Of a stretch of DNA of 64,000 nucleotides, positions 20,111 through 29,288 are shown piece after piece. This stretch comes from Algibacter sp. Lineage in GTDB: Bacteria; Bacteroidota; Bacteroidia; Flavobacteriales; Flavobacteriaceae. Position numbers and translations under genes: made by a program. The DNA is taken from NCBI RefSeq assembly GCF_029245835.1, contig NZ_JAQWOO010000080.1:1-64000 (forward strand). Direction: 5' to 3'. Every line of letters begins with the position of its first letter. Positions within the stretch are counted from its first letter, which is position 1. The notes beneath the pieces were generated by a model. The model saw nothing but the letters and a program-made list of their open reading frames with translations. It did not search any database and was not told where the DNA came from.

Positions 20111-20989
20111 ATGAATAGTAAGTTTGTAGGAACTGGAGTAGCTTTGGTTACACCATTTAATTCTGATTTGAGTATAGACCATAATGCATTAACTAACATT
20201 GTAAATTATAATGTTGAAAATGGTACAGATTACCTCGTTATTTGTGGAACAACAGGGGAGAGCGTAACACTTACTAAGCAAGAAAAAAAGGAAGTAATTG
20301 ATACTATTTCTAGGGCTAATAATGGCAGATTACCATTAGTTCTAGGTATTGGTGGAAACAATACTATGGCTGTTATAGAAGAAATAAAAACTACCGATTT
20401 AAGTGGTATTGATGCCATTTTATCAGTTTCGCCATATTACAGTAAGCCAACTCAAGAAGGTATTTATCAGCATTTTAAGGCTATATCTGAAGCTTCGCCG
20501 ATAGATATCATACTATATAATGTCCCTGGGCGTACTTCAAAAAATGTTGAGGCTGATACAACTTTAAGGTTAGCTAAAGATTTTGACAACATAGTAGCTA
20601 TTAAAGAAGCTGGAAATAATATGGCTCAATATTTAGAGCTAATAAAAAATAAACCAGAAGATTTTTTAATACTATCTGGTGATGATGATTTAGCTCTAGC
20701 GGTTACCCTAGCTGGGGGATCGGGTGTTATTTCTGTGATTGGGCAAGCGTTTCCAAAAGAATTTTCTAATATGATTCGATTAGGGTTAAAGGGCGACGAT
20801 AAGGCAGCTTACAAACTCCATAATAGACTTATAGATATTATAGGTTATATTTTTGAAGAAAATAATCCAGCAGGAATTAAAGCTGTTTTTGAAGCTTTAA
20901 ATTTATGTCAAGATACGGTTAGATTACCTTTAGTTACAGCATCAATTAACTTAAAAGCAAAAATTACAGATTTTGTAAATGCCTTTTAG
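20111..20989 (+). CDS. dapA: 4-hydroxy-tetrahydrodipicolinate synthase
   Basis: DapA condenses pyruvate with aspartate semialdehyde, the first committed step to lysine and diaminopimelate. The Schiff-base lysine is Lys165 in IKEAGNN. The Tyr of YNVPGRT is Tyr136, and GTTGESVTL (about 46-54) is the dihydrodipicolinate-synthase signature. Length 292 is standard. It is the second gene after DUF6913. The later pathway enzyme dapF is at 3257. Confidence 0.96.
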   Translation: MNSKFVGTGVALVTPFNSDLSIDHNALTNIVNYNVENGTDYLVICGTTGESVTLTKQEKKEVIDTISRANNGRLPLVLGIGGNNTMAVIEEIKTTDLSGIDAILSVSPYYSKPTQEGIYQHFKAISEASPIDIILYNVPGRTSKNVEADTTLRLAKDFDNIVAIKEAGNNMAQYLELIKNKPEDFLILSGDDDLALAVTLAGGSGVISVIGQAFPKEFSNMIRLGLKGDDKAAYKLHNRLIDIIGYIFEENNPAGIKAVFEALNLCQDTVRLPLVTASINLKAKITDFVNAF

Positions 20990-21080
20990 TTTGTTAAATA
21001 TTACTTAAACCTTTTAATTGCTAGCATTATGCTACTATTTTAGCCTTAAAATAATATTTTTAAAATCCATATTAATAGCG

Positions 21081-21088
21081 TATTTTTG
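21081..21088 (+). promoter_or_regulatory. Bacteroidetes -7 box for bamD operon
   Basis: TATTTTTG matches TAnnTTTG and ends 20 nt before ATG 21109. It would serve bamD and rpoZ, with a terminator after rpoZ at 22316. Confidence 0.6.
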
Positions 21089-21108
21089 CGTGCTGTATTA
21101 AAAAATCT

Positions 21109-21948
21109 ATGACTAAATTTTTTTACATACTAATTGCTTTTACTTTTTTAAGTAGTTGTAACGAATATCAAAAGGCTTTAAAGGCTGAAGGAGAAGATGC
21201 TATAGCTAAAAAATTTAAAATTGGAGAAGCCTTATACAACGAGGGTAAATTTGCTAAGGCTAATAAGCTTTTTGCTCAAATTGTTCCTAATTACAGAGGT
21301 AAACCACAAGCTGAAAAATTAATGTATTTATATTCAAATACATTTTACCAAATGCATGATTATTATGTAGCTGGTTATCAATTTGAGCGTTTTGCATCAA
21401 GCTATCCAAAGAGTGAGAAGTTAGAAGAAGCCTCATTTATTAGTGCAAAAAGTTATTACCAACTCTCTCCCGTATTTAGTAAAGACCAAACAGAAACAAA
21501 AGATGCTATTGAAAAACTTCAAGAATTTATTAATTTGTTTCCAGAATCAGAATATGTTTCGGAAGCAAATACATTAATTCAAGAACTAGATTTTAAGCTT
21601 GAAAAAAAGGCTTATGGAATAGCTAAACAATATAACCTAATATCAGATTATCCTGCCTCAGTAAGATCTTTTGATAATTTTATATTTGATTTCCCTGGCT
21701 CTAAATTGCGTGAAGACGCCTTGTTTTATAGATTAGATTCTGCATATAAATTAGCAATTAGAAGTGTAGAATATAAGAATACACTTCAAAACGGAATGGT
21801 ATACTTAAAAAAAGAACGGTTAGAGACTGCAAAAGAATATTCTGAGGCATTCAAAAAGAGTTATGCCAATTCAAAATATATGGAAGATGTTAATGAAATG
21901 GCATCAGCTATAAACAATCAACTAAAAAGTTACAGCACAAAAAGTTAA
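21109..21948 (+). CDS. bamD: Outer-membrane assembly lipoprotein BamD
   Basis: BamD is a lipoprotein of the beta-barrel assembly machine at the periplasmic face of the outer membrane. A lipobox LSSC is at residue 17. TPR-type repeats follow, with the classical GKFAKANKLFAQI, DYYVAGYQFERFASSYPKS and AIEKLQEFINLFPES segments. Length 279 fits. The neighbours rpoZ, coaBC, porD and recN form a cluster conserved across Bacteroidetes as far as I remember. Confidence 0.93.
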   Translation: MTKFFYILIAFTFLSSCNEYQKALKAEGEDAIAKKFKIGEALYNEGKFAKANKLFAQIVPNYRGKPQAEKLMYLYSNTFYQMHDYYVAGYQFERFASSYPKSEKLEEASFISAKSYYQLSPVFSKDQTETKDAIEKLQEFINLFPESEYVSEANTLIQELDFKLEKKAYGIAKQYNLISDYPASVRSFDNFIFDFPGSKLREDALFYRLDSAYKLAIRSVEYKNTLQNGMVYLKKERLETAKEYSEAFKKSYANSKYMEDVNEMASAINNQLKSYSTKS

Positions 21949-21960
21949 ATTATAATAAGA

Positions 21961-22290
21961 ATGGATTTAAAAAAAACTAATGCTCCTGTTAATACGGTAA
22001 CGTATGATAGAAATCAAATAGATGAGCCAACAGAGAATATCTATGAGTCAATTTCAATCATTTCAAGACGTGCAGATCAAATTAACACAGAGATTAAAAA
22101 AGAACTTATTGATAAGTTAGAAGAATTTGCTACTTACAATGATAGTCTAGAAGAAATTTTTGAAAATAAAGAGCAAATTGAGGTCTCAAAATTTTATGAA
22201 AAATTACCAAAACCTCATGCTTTAGCTGTTCAAGAATGGTTAACAGATAAAATTTATTTTAGAAATACAGACGAGGATTCTCAAGAATAA
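21961..22290 (+). CDS. rpoZ: DNA-directed RNA polymerase omega subunit
   Basis: A 109-residue small subunit that assists assembly of the beta' subunit. The early segment with ENIYESISIISRRADQI matches the omega/RpoZ pattern of Bacteroidetes, in which the start of the subunit is divergent from E. coli. It follows bamD by 12 nt and is closed by a strong terminator. The name rests on family memory and context; the similarity to proteobacterial omega is weak. Confidence 0.8.
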   Translation: MDLKKTNAPVNTVTYDRNQIDEPTENIYESISIISRRADQINTEIKKELIDKLEEFATYNDSLEEIFENKEQIEVSKFYEKLPKPHALAVQEWLTDKIYFRNTDEDSQE

Positions 22291-22315
22291 TTTCTAAATT
22301 TAAACACCATTAAAT

Positions 22316-22355
22316 AAACTCCAATGCCTTTTTTTAAATGGTATTGGAGTTTGTT
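22316..22355 (+). terminator. Terminator after rpoZ
   Basis: A 13-bp stem pairs AAACTCCAATGCC (22316-22328) with GGTATTGGAGTTT (22340-22352), including one wobble. The loop itself is T-rich, and GTTTGG follows, so the run of T after the stem is short. It ends the bamD-rpoZ transcript. Confidence 0.7.
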
Positions 22356-22377
22356 TGGTTATTAAACAAAGGTTTTT

Positions 22378-23589
22378 ATGAGTATACTAAACGGAAAAAA
22401 TATTCTATTAGGCGTAACAGGTGGCATTGCTGCTTATAAAACAGCTTCGTTAGTTAGGTTATTTATAAAATCTGGAGCTCAAGTAAAAGTTGTTATGACG
22501 CCTTCTGCTAAAGATTTTGTAACTCCTTTAACATTATCAACGCTATCTAAGCATCCTGTGTATTCTTCTTTTACAAATGAAGAAGATGATAATGCCGTTT
22601 GGAATAATCATGTAGATTTAGGATTATGGGCAGATTTATTTGTAGTAGCACCAGCAACAGCTAATACCTTATCTAAAATGGCAAATGGTGTTTGCGATAA
22701 CTTATTATTAGCTACTTATTTATCTGCTAAATGTCCTATTTATTTTGCGCCGACAATGGATTTGGATATGTATAAGCATCCTTCTACACTGCGTTCTTTT
22801 GAGAGACTGAATAACTTTGGTAATATTATGATTCCGGCTACTAGTGGAGAATTAGCAAGCGGTTTAGTAGGTGAGGGTAGAATGGCTGAACCTGAGGCTA
22901 TATTAGCTTTTATACAACAAGATGTTTTAGGTAAACTTCCGCTGCGTGGAAAAAAAGTATTAATTACTGCGGGTCCCACTTACGAAGCTATTGATCCTGT
23001 TCGTTTTATTGGTAACCACTCTAGTGGTAAAATGGGATTTGAAATTGCTAAAGTAGCTGCTAATTTAGGGGCTCAGGTTATTTTAGTTACTGGTCCAACA
23101 CATCAAAAAGTATCTCATGCTCTAATAAATGTTAAACCTGTTGTAAATGCTCAAAGCATGTATGATGAAGTATATAAACATTTTGAAACATCAAACATTG
23201 CTATTTTATCTGCGGCAGTGTCAGATTATAAACCAAAAGAAGTCGCGTCTCAGAAAATAAAAAAGAAGTCAGATACGTTAACTTTGGAGTTAGAGAAAAC
23301 AAAAGATATTTTAGCGTCGTTAGGAGCTATTAAAAAGCAACAATATCTTGTTGGGTTTGCATTAGAAACTAATAATGAATTAGAAAATGCAAAAGGAAAA
23401 TTAAAAAGAAAGAATTTAAATTTAATTGTCTTAAATTCGTTAAATGATAAAGGAGCAGGCTTTAAAACCGATACGAATAAAGTAACTTTTATTGATAATA
23501 AAGAACATATTACGGAATTTCAATTAAAATCGAAAACAGAAGTAGCTAAAGATTTATTAAACAAAATTATAAAAGAAATTGATGCGTAA
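22378..23589 (+). CDS. coaBC: Bifunctional phosphopantothenoylcysteine synthetase/decarboxylase
   Basis: The enzyme makes 4'-phosphopantetheine in coenzyme A synthesis. The N-terminal CoaC flavoprotein domain (about 1-180) has GVTGGIAAYK, the HVDLG histidine and the PATANTLSKMANG FMN-binding motif. The C-terminal CoaB domain (about 185-403) has ITAGPTYEAIDPVRFIGNHSSGKMG and SAAVSDYKP. Length 403 is standard. The last step of the pathway, coaE, is at 29285. The next gene begins within the coaBC stop region. Confidence 0.96.
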   Translation: MSILNGKNILLGVTGGIAAYKTASLVRLFIKSGAQVKVVMTPSAKDFVTPLTLSTLSKHPVYSSFTNEEDDNAVWNNHVDLGLWADLFVVAPATANTLSKMANGVCDNLLLATYLSAKCPIYFAPTMDLDMYKHPSTLRSFERLNNFGNIMIPATSGELASGLVGEGRMAEPEAILAFIQQDVLGKLPLRGKKVLITAGPTYEAIDPVRFIGNHSSGKMGFEIAKVAANLGAQVILVTGPTHQKVSHALINVKPVVNAQSMYDEVYKHFETSNIAILSAAVSDYKPKEVASQKIKKKSDTLTLELEKTKDILASLGAIKKQQYLVGFALETNNELENAKGKLKRKNLNLIVLNSLNDKGAGFKTDTNKVTFIDNKEHITEFQLKSKTEVAKDLLNKIIKEIDA

Positions 23590-24469
23590 TCTTATAGTTG
23601 TATTAATAATTTGCCTAGGATTAAAGGGGTATTCACAAGAGCTGAATTGCAATGTTGTTGTAAATGCAGAACAAACGGGTAATGAAAATTTTCCTATATT
23701 CAAAACCCTTGAAAAACAGCTTACAGAGTTTATTAATAATACAAAATGGACTAAAAAAACGTTTAAAGATCAAGAGCGTATTAATTGTAATATGTTTATA
23801 AATATTATTAATTATAGTGGTGAAAATTTTCAAGCTACTTTACAAGTTCAGTCTTCTCGACCAATTTACGGTTCTTCTTTAAGTTCACCTATTTACAATT
23901 TCAACGATAAAGATTTCAATTTTAAATATCTTGAATTTCAGAATTTAATTTACAATGCCACACAATTTGAATCTAATTTAATTTCTGTTTTAGCATTTCA
24001 TATAAATATGATTTTGGGCATTGATGCGGATTCTTTTGAAGCCAAAGGTGGCGATGAATATTATAAGCAAGCTCAAATAATTACTAATTATTCGCAGCAA
24101 GGAAATTTTAAAGGCTGGAAGTTAGAAGACGGATTGCAAAGTAAATTCACACTTATCGACAATGTGTTGTCGCCTACCTTTAAGGAATACAGAACTGTGC
24201 TATACAGCTACCACAGAAGTGGTTTGGATATTATGAGTAAAGATGTTAAAGCTGGTAAGGAAGAAATTGCAACTTCATTAATTACATTACAAGCCATGAA
24301 TAGCCGTAGACCAAACTCTTTTTTACTTCGAACGTTTTTTGATGCTAAGGCTGAAGAAATTGAACAAATTTTTACAGATGGTCCAAATGTAAACATAGCT
24401 AGTTTAAAAGAAACATTACGAAGAATTGCACCCATGCATAATAGCAAATGGCAAAATATTAAGTTTTAA
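23582..24469 (+). CDS. porD: DUF4835 protein, type IX secretion PorD-like
   Basis: A 295-residue secreted protein with a signal peptide ending in GYSQ. It begins with ELNCNVVVNAEQTG, where F/Y-rich VxVN repeats and WKLEDGLQSKFTLIDNVLSPTFKEYRTVLYSYHRSGLD match DUF4835, which is annotated as PorD in type IX secretion-bearing Bacteroidetes. ATG at 23582 is preferred over the TTG at 23579; the gene overlaps coaBC by 8 nt. It precedes recN by 65 nt. The exact secretion role is inference from family naming. Confidence 0.8.
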   Translation: MRNLIVVLIICLGLKGYSQELNCNVVVNAEQTGNENFPIFKTLEKQLTEFINNTKWTKKTFKDQERINCNMFINIINYSGENFQATLQVQSSRPIYGSSLSSPIYNFNDKDFNFKYLEFQNLIYNATQFESNLISVLAFHINMILGIDADSFEAKGGDEYYKQAQIITNYSQQGNFKGWKLEDGLQSKFTLIDNVLSPTFKEYRTVLYSYHRSGLDIMSKDVKAGKEEIATSLITLQAMNSRRPNSFLLRTFFDAKAEEIEQIFTDGPNVNIASLKETLRRIAPMHNSKWQNIKF

Positions 24470-24534
24470 GTGGGTTGTTTTGCGGTTGCAGAAAATACAT
24501 GTAGCATATTTTATTATGAAAATTATTTAAAGAC

Positions 24535-26187
24535 ATGTTAACTTCACTATCTATAAAAAACTACGCCTTAATTGATAATCTTCACGTCAATTTTAATAAC
24601 GGACTTTCCATAATAACAGGAGAGACCGGTGCTGGTAAATCTATTTTATTAGGTGGTTTATCCTTAATTTTAGGGAAGCGTGCTGATTTGAGTAGCCTAA
24701 AAGACAACTCGAAAAAATGCATTATTGAAGCAATTTTTGATATTTCAAATTATAATTTAAAATCACTTTTTGATGCTGAAGATTTTGATTTTGAAACGCA
24801 AACTATTATAAGAAGAGAAATCTTGCCTTCTGGAAAGTCTAGAGCTTTTGTAAACGATTCGCCTGTTAATTTAACAAGTTTGCAATTACTTGGAGAGCGT
24901 TTAATAGATATCCATTCGCAACACCAAACCTTGCAACTTACTAGTAACGCTTTTCAATTTCAGGTCATTGATGCTTTGGCGAAAAATGAAGATTTACTTC
25001 AAAATTATAAAGTAGAATTAAAGGCTTATAAAACGCTTCAAAAAGACTATAAAGAACTTATAACTTTTCAAGCAGAAGCCATTAAGGAGCATGATTATAA
25101 CGCTTTTTTATTAAACGAATTAGTAGAAGCTAATTTAGTAGAAGGTGAGGTTGAAACTTTAGAAGAAGAATACGAAACCCTTAATAATATTGAAGGTATT
25201 CAAGAAAAACTTGCTGAAGCTTATCAGCTTTTAAGTGATGAACAAATGGGTGTTATAACGTCGCTTACCTTATTAAAAAATACGTTACAAAAGCTATCTG
25301 GTATGTCTTCAAAGTACCAAGAATTATTCAATAGAGCTCATAGTAGCTTGATAGATATGGATGATTTATTTAGTGAAGTTGATCAATTACAAGATGGCTT
25401 AGATGCCGATCCAAAGAGGTTAGAAGTTGTAGATGCTAAGTTAAAAACGATTCATAGTTTGATGCAAAAACATGTAGCAGCTAATGTTTCAGAATTAATT
25501 ACAATTAAAAATCAACTTGAAGACAAAGTTTTAGTTACCGAAAATTTAGACGAAACGATTAAAAAGAAACTAATAGAAATTGATTCAAAAAAAAGTGAAT
25601 TAAATGTTATTTCTAAGACCATTCATAAAAATCGTTCTGAAGTTATTCCAGAGTTAAAAAAACAATTAGAAACTATTTTAGTAGATTTAGGAATGCCAAA
25701 TGCGCAGTTTGAAATAAGCGTTTTAGAAAGTGATATGTTTTATGCTAACGGAAAAGATGATTTATCATTCCTGTTTTCAGCAAATAAAGGTGGAAGTTTT
25801 AATGAGTTGAAAAAAGCTGCATCAGGAGGTGAGCTTTCTCGAATTATGTTAGCTATAAAATCTGTTTTAACAAAATATATTCAATTACCAACTATTATGT
25901 TTGATGAGATTGATACTGGTGTTTCTGGAGAAATTTCGAATAAAATGGGCGATATTATGTTGCAAATGAGTAAAACCATGCAAGTATTTTCTATTACACA
26001 CCTACCACAAATTGCAGCTAAAGGGCATTCACATTTTAAAGTTTTTAAAGAAGATGTTAATGAGATAACTCAAACCAATTTGATTAAATTAAATCATGAT
26101 GATCGTATTGTAGAGATTGCTCAAATGCTTGGAGGTTCAGAAATGTCTTCATCAGCTATTGCGCATGCTAAAGAATTATTAAATTAA
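24535..26187 (+). CDS. recN: DNA repair ATPase RecN
   Basis: RecN is an SMC-like protein acting in double-strand break repair. Walker A GETGAGKS is at residues 29-36. A long coiled-coil region spans roughly 150-360. The C-terminal signature AASGGELSRIMLAIK and Walker B MFDEIDTGVSGE follow, then IVEIAQMLGG. Length 550 is normal. It follows porD in the bamD-recN cluster. Confidence 0.96.
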   Translation: MLTSLSIKNYALIDNLHVNFNNGLSIITGETGAGKSILLGGLSLILGKRADLSSLKDNSKKCIIEAIFDISNYNLKSLFDAEDFDFETQTIIRREILPSGKSRAFVNDSPVNLTSLQLLGERLIDIHSQHQTLQLTSNAFQFQVIDALAKNEDLLQNYKVELKAYKTLQKDYKELITFQAEAIKEHDYNAFLLNELVEANLVEGEVETLEEEYETLNNIEGIQEKLAEAYQLLSDEQMGVITSLTLLKNTLQKLSGMSSKYQELFNRAHSSLIDMDDLFSEVDQLQDGLDADPKRLEVVDAKLKTIHSLMQKHVAANVSELITIKNQLEDKVLVTENLDETIKKKLIEIDSKKSELNVISKTIHKNRSEVIPELKKQLETILVDLGMPNAQFEISVLESDMFYANGKDDLSFLFSANKGGSFNELKKAASGGELSRIMLAIKSVLTKYIQLPTIMFDEIDTGVSGEISNKMGDIMLQMSKTMQVFSITHLPQIAAKGHSHFKVFKEDVNEITQTNLIKLNHDDRIVEIAQMLGGSEMSSSAIAHAKELLN

Positions 26188-26238
26188 CTTAATGTCCTAT
26201 CCAAGACTTTAGGCGAATAAAATCAGAATTTTAATTAT

Positions 26239-26246
26239 TATATTTG
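26239..26246 (+). promoter_or_regulatory. Bacteroidetes -7 box for fabI
   Basis: TATATTTG matches TAnnTTTG and ends 38 nt before ATG 26285. A terminator closes the transcript at 27124-27152, so fabI looks monocistronic. Confidence 0.6.
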
Positions 26247-26284
26247 CACCCTAATCAACAAATAAGAATAAATAACTAACTAAT

Positions 26285-27100
26285 ATGTATAACTTACTAA
26301 AAGGAAAAAAAGGAATCATTTTCGGAGCATTAGATTCAAATTCAATTGCTTGGAAAACTGCTGAACGTGTGCATGAAGAAGGCGGACAATTTGTACTTAC
26401 TAACGCGCCAGTAGCGATGAGAATGGGGCAAATTAATGAGTTAGCAGAAAAAACAGGTTCTCAAATTATTCCTGCTGATGCCACTTCTCTTGAAGATTTA
26501 CAGAATTTAATTGATAAATCTCAAGAAATTCTTGGAGGAAAAATTGATTTTGTATTGCATTCCATTGGTATGTCTATAAATGTTAGAAAAGGAAAACATT
26601 ATACAGATCAAAATTATGAATGGACTCAAAAAGGAACTGATGTTTCTGCTATGTCTTTTCATAAATTAATGCAGACTTTGTATAAATCTGATGCTATGAA
26701 TGAGTGGGGAAGTATCGTCGCTTTAACCTATATGGCCGCACAACGTGTTTTTCCAGATTATAATGATATGGCTGATAATAAAGCCTATTTAGAAAGTATT
26801 GCACGTAGTTTTGGGTATTTCTTTGGTAGAGATAAAAAAGTTCGTGTAAATACCATTTCACAATCACCAACACCAACAACAGCAGGTAGTGGCGTTAAAG
26901 GTTTTGATGGTTTTATTGCTTACGCAGAAAAAATGTCGCCACTTGGTAATGCTACTGCTCTAGATTGTGCAAATTACACAGTGTCTTTATTTAGTGATTT
27001 AACAAAACGCGTAACATTACAAAACTTATTTCATGATGGCGGTTTTAGCAACATGGGTGTAAGTGATGCAGTAATGAGTACGTTTGTAGGAGAAGAATAG
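26285..27100 (+). CDS. fabI: Enoyl-[acyl-carrier-protein] reductase (NADH), FabI
   Basis: FabI carries out the last reduction in each cycle of fatty-acid elongation. This short-chain dehydrogenase has the N-terminal FGALDSNSIAW nucleotide motif, LHSIGMS, and the catalytic Tyr-x6-Lys pattern in DYNDMADNKAYLES (Tyr and Lys are six residues apart). The C-terminal segment SPLGNATALDCANYTVSLFSD is typical. Length 271 is normal for FabI. Own promoter and terminator indicate a single-gene unit. Confidence 0.94.
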   Translation: MYNLLKGKKGIIFGALDSNSIAWKTAERVHEEGGQFVLTNAPVAMRMGQINELAEKTGSQIIPADATSLEDLQNLIDKSQEILGGKIDFVLHSIGMSINVRKGKHYTDQNYEWTQKGTDVSAMSFHKLMQTLYKSDAMNEWGSIVALTYMAAQRVFPDYNDMADNKAYLESIARSFGYFFGRDKKVRVNTISQSPTPTTAGSGVKGFDGFIAYAEKMSPLGNATALDCANYTVSLFSDLTKRVTLQNLFHDGGFSNMGVSDAVMSTFVGEE

Positions 27101-27123
27101 AACAACAATTTATATAATGTAAA

Positions 27124-27152
27124 GCGCCATCTTGAAAAGGGTGGCTTTTTTT
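27124..27152 (+). terminator. Terminator after fabI
   Basis: GCCATC (27126-27131) pairs with GGTGGC (27140-27145), one wobble and flanking AA/TT pairs included, followed by TTTTTTT. Confidence 0.8.
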
Positions 27153-27171
27153 ATGGCGAGTTTTAAAAAAA

Positions 27172-27258
27172 CCGCGCTATCCGTTACTAGTTTTGGCTCG
27201 ATGCGCGCCTCGCCAAAAGCTAACCACTACTATCACTCTCGCAGGTGTCCGCAAATTA
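27172..27258. repeat. GC-richer intergenic repeat, copy 2 (diverged)
   Basis: CGCGCTATCCGTTAC (27174-27187) shares the core of copy 1 (GCTATCCGTTAC). It is followed by a hairpin TTTTGGC (27191-27197) / GCCAAAA (27212-27218) and then by CACTACTATCACTCTCGC, which resembles the CACTGCTATCCCTAACGCG end of copy 1. No reading frame is present. The terminator before it and the promoter after it explain the rest of the 224-bp gap. Confidence 0.6.
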
Positions 27259-27286
27259 CCTGTCCAATCGAAAAGCACTTGCTAGT

Positions 27287-27320
27287 TTGCTAATAAATGT
27301 AACAAGATTAATTACATTTG
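27287..27320 (+). promoter_or_regulatory. Promoter (TTG / TACATTTG) close to the glycosyltransferase start
   Basis: TTG at 27287-27289 and TACATTTG at 27313-27320 have a 23-nt spacer. The box ends only 4 nt before ATG 27325, which predicts an almost leaderless mRNA. Confidence 0.65.
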
Positions 27321-27324
27321 TAGT

Positions 27325-28332
27325 ATGCAATTACAGTATTCATTTATAATTCCAGTCTATAATCGACCAAATGAAATTCAAGAACTTTTACAAAGTTTTG
27401 AAGCATTAGATGGTAATATCGACTATGAAATTGTAATAATTGAAGATGGTTCAACCAAAACATCAAAAGATGTAGTTGATGCGTTTAATAGCAAATTGAA
27501 TATCTCTTATTTCTTCAAAGAAAATTCTGGACCAGGCGATTCAAGAAATTTTGGAATGCAACAGGCCAAAGGAAACTATTTTATCATTTTAGATTCTGAT
27601 TGTATCCTTCCTGCATCCTATTTAATTGAAGTAGATAAAAGTTTAAAAACAGATTATGTAGATTGTTTTGGAGGTCCAGATGCGGCTCACCAGTCGTTTT
27701 CAAACCTTCAAAAAGCGATTAATTTCTCGATGACTTCTTTTATAACTACAGGAGGTATTAGAGGAAATAAAAAAAGTGTTGGTAAATTTCAGCCTAGAAG
27801 TTTCAATATGGGGCTTTCAAAAAAAGCATTTGAAGATTCAAAGGGATTTGGCTGTATCCATCCTGGTGAAGACCCAGACTTGTCAATCAGGTTATGGAAA
27901 TTAGGCTATAAAACAAAACTAATTCCAGAAGCTTTTGTATATCATAAACGACGTATTTCTTGGGCTAATTTCTATAAACAAGTTAATAAGTTCGGAATGG
28001 TTCGTCCAATTTTAAATAAGTGGCACCCATCAACAAAAAAAATAACGTATTGGTTTCCAACCTTATTTTGTTTAGGTTTAATAATAGCTATTTTTCTATT
28101 TGTTTTTGGATTTAAATGGCTATTGATTTGTTATGGACTTTATTTTATAATTGCACTTTTTTTAGCATTATTTAGCACTAAAAATATTATGGCATCAATA
28201 TTAGTAATACCCGCTATTTTGATTCAGTTTTTAGGTTATGGTTTCGGGTTTTTAAATTCTACTTTTGCGGTTTCTATATTGAATAAAAATCCAGAAACGC
28301 ACTTCCCTAAATTATTCTTTAATCTGAAGTAA
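27325..28332 (+). CDS. Family 2 glycosyltransferase with C-terminal membrane helices
   Basis: The 335-residue protein has a GT-A fold with FIIPVYNRPNEI, the DSD metal motif in IILDSDCILP (about residues 89-99), and the EDPDLSIRL general-base-type motif. Two or three hydrophobic helices follow (about 245-320), so it is anchored in the inner membrane. Donor and acceptor are unknown. It is followed by the YbbR-like gene with a one-base TAATG overlap. Confidence 0.9.
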   Translation: MQLQYSFIIPVYNRPNEIQELLQSFEALDGNIDYEIVIIEDGSTKTSKDVVDAFNSKLNISYFFKENSGPGDSRNFGMQQAKGNYFIILDSDCILPASYLIEVDKSLKTDYVDCFGGPDAAHQSFSNLQKAINFSMTSFITTGGIRGNKKSVGKFQPRSFNMGLSKKAFEDSKGFGCIHPGEDPDLSIRLWKLGYKTKLIPEAFVYHKRRISWANFYKQVNKFGMVRPILNKWHPSTKKITYWFPTLFCLGLIIAIFLFVFGFKWLLICYGLYFIIALFLALFSTKNIMASILVIPAILIQFLGYGFGFLNSTFAVSILNKNPETHFPKLFFNLK

Positions 28333-29288
28333 TGAGAAAATTAAAAGCAGATATTATAGCATCATTTAAGAATAAAAGAATTAATGTATTCATTTTGTTT
28401 TTACTCTCTGCTTTTGTTATTTTAATATTTACTAAGCTTTCAAAATACTACACAAATACTTTGCCTTTTGAGATTGAAAAACTAAATGTGCCTCAAGAAA
28501 ATGTTATATTAAATGATTCTGTAAAATTAAATATAACATTAAAAACCCATGGTTTTAATTGGTTGAAGTACTACATGTCTAAGCCAAAAATTAAAATAGA
28601 TTTTAGTAAAGATGTTTATAAAAAAGAGGGCGTTTTTGTTTGGAATAAATCAAAATCCTATTTAAATAACACGCAATTTGAAAAACAGGTTGAGCTTTTA
28701 AGTATATCACCAGATCCAGTAACGTTTAGATATGGTGTAAATATGGTAAAAAAAGTACCGGTTGTATTGAATACAAAACTTAGTTTTAGTCCTGGTTTTG
28801 ATATGTCTAATGATGTGTTTTCAGAACCAGATTCTATTATTGTTGTAGGTCCAAATATACTAGTTTCTCAAATTACTGCTCTTGAAGCTGAACCCATTAT
28901 TTTAAATGATATAAGAGCAAATATATCAGAAACAGTAAAATTAAAATTACCAAAAAATGCTTCAGATTTAAAATTTTCTTCAAAACAAATTATATTAAAA
29001 GGACAAGTAGAAAAGTTTACTGAGGGCACTCTTAAAGTTCCTGTTTTTATAATAAACGCTCCAAAAAACACAAAACTAAAATACTTTCCAAAAGTTGTAA
29101 GTGTTTCGTATTATGTAAGTTTAACAAACTTCAATACGATTTCAGTCAAAGATTTTAAGGTGGTTTGTGATTTTAACAAAATTAATGAGAGTCAGTCATT
29201 TTTTGTGCCAGAGCTTATTAAATCCCCAGAAGCTGTAAAAAACGCAAAAATAAAGCAGCAACGCATTGAATTTATATTAACAAAATGA
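28332..29288 (+). CDS. YbbR-like domain protein
   Basis: The 318-residue protein has one N-terminal membrane helix (about 20-38) and a C-terminal region in which YbbR-type repeats VPVVLNTKLSFSPGF, PDSIIVVGP and TEGTLKVPVFI appear. In Firmicutes, YbbR (CdaR) proteins regulate the c-di-AMP cyclase CdaA. In Bacteroidetes a coupling with coaE is common, as here (4-nt ATGA overlap), and no cyclase is nearby. A role in regulation of c-di-AMP is therefore not supported by the local context. Confidence 0.75.
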   Translation: MRKLKADIIASFKNKRINVFILFLLSAFVILIFTKLSKYYTNTLPFEIEKLNVPQENVILNDSVKLNITLKTHGFNWLKYYMSKPKIKIDFSKDVYKKEGVFVWNKSKSYLNNTQFEKQVELLSISPDPVTFRYGVNMVKKVPVVLNTKLSFSPGFDMSNDVFSEPDSIIVVGPNILVSQITALEAEPIILNDIRANISETVKLKLPKNASDLKFSSKQIILKGQVEKFTEGTLKVPVFIINAPKNTKLKYFPKVVSVSYYVSLTNFNTISVKDFKVVCDFNKINESQSFFVPELIKSPEAVKNAKIKQQRIEFILTK

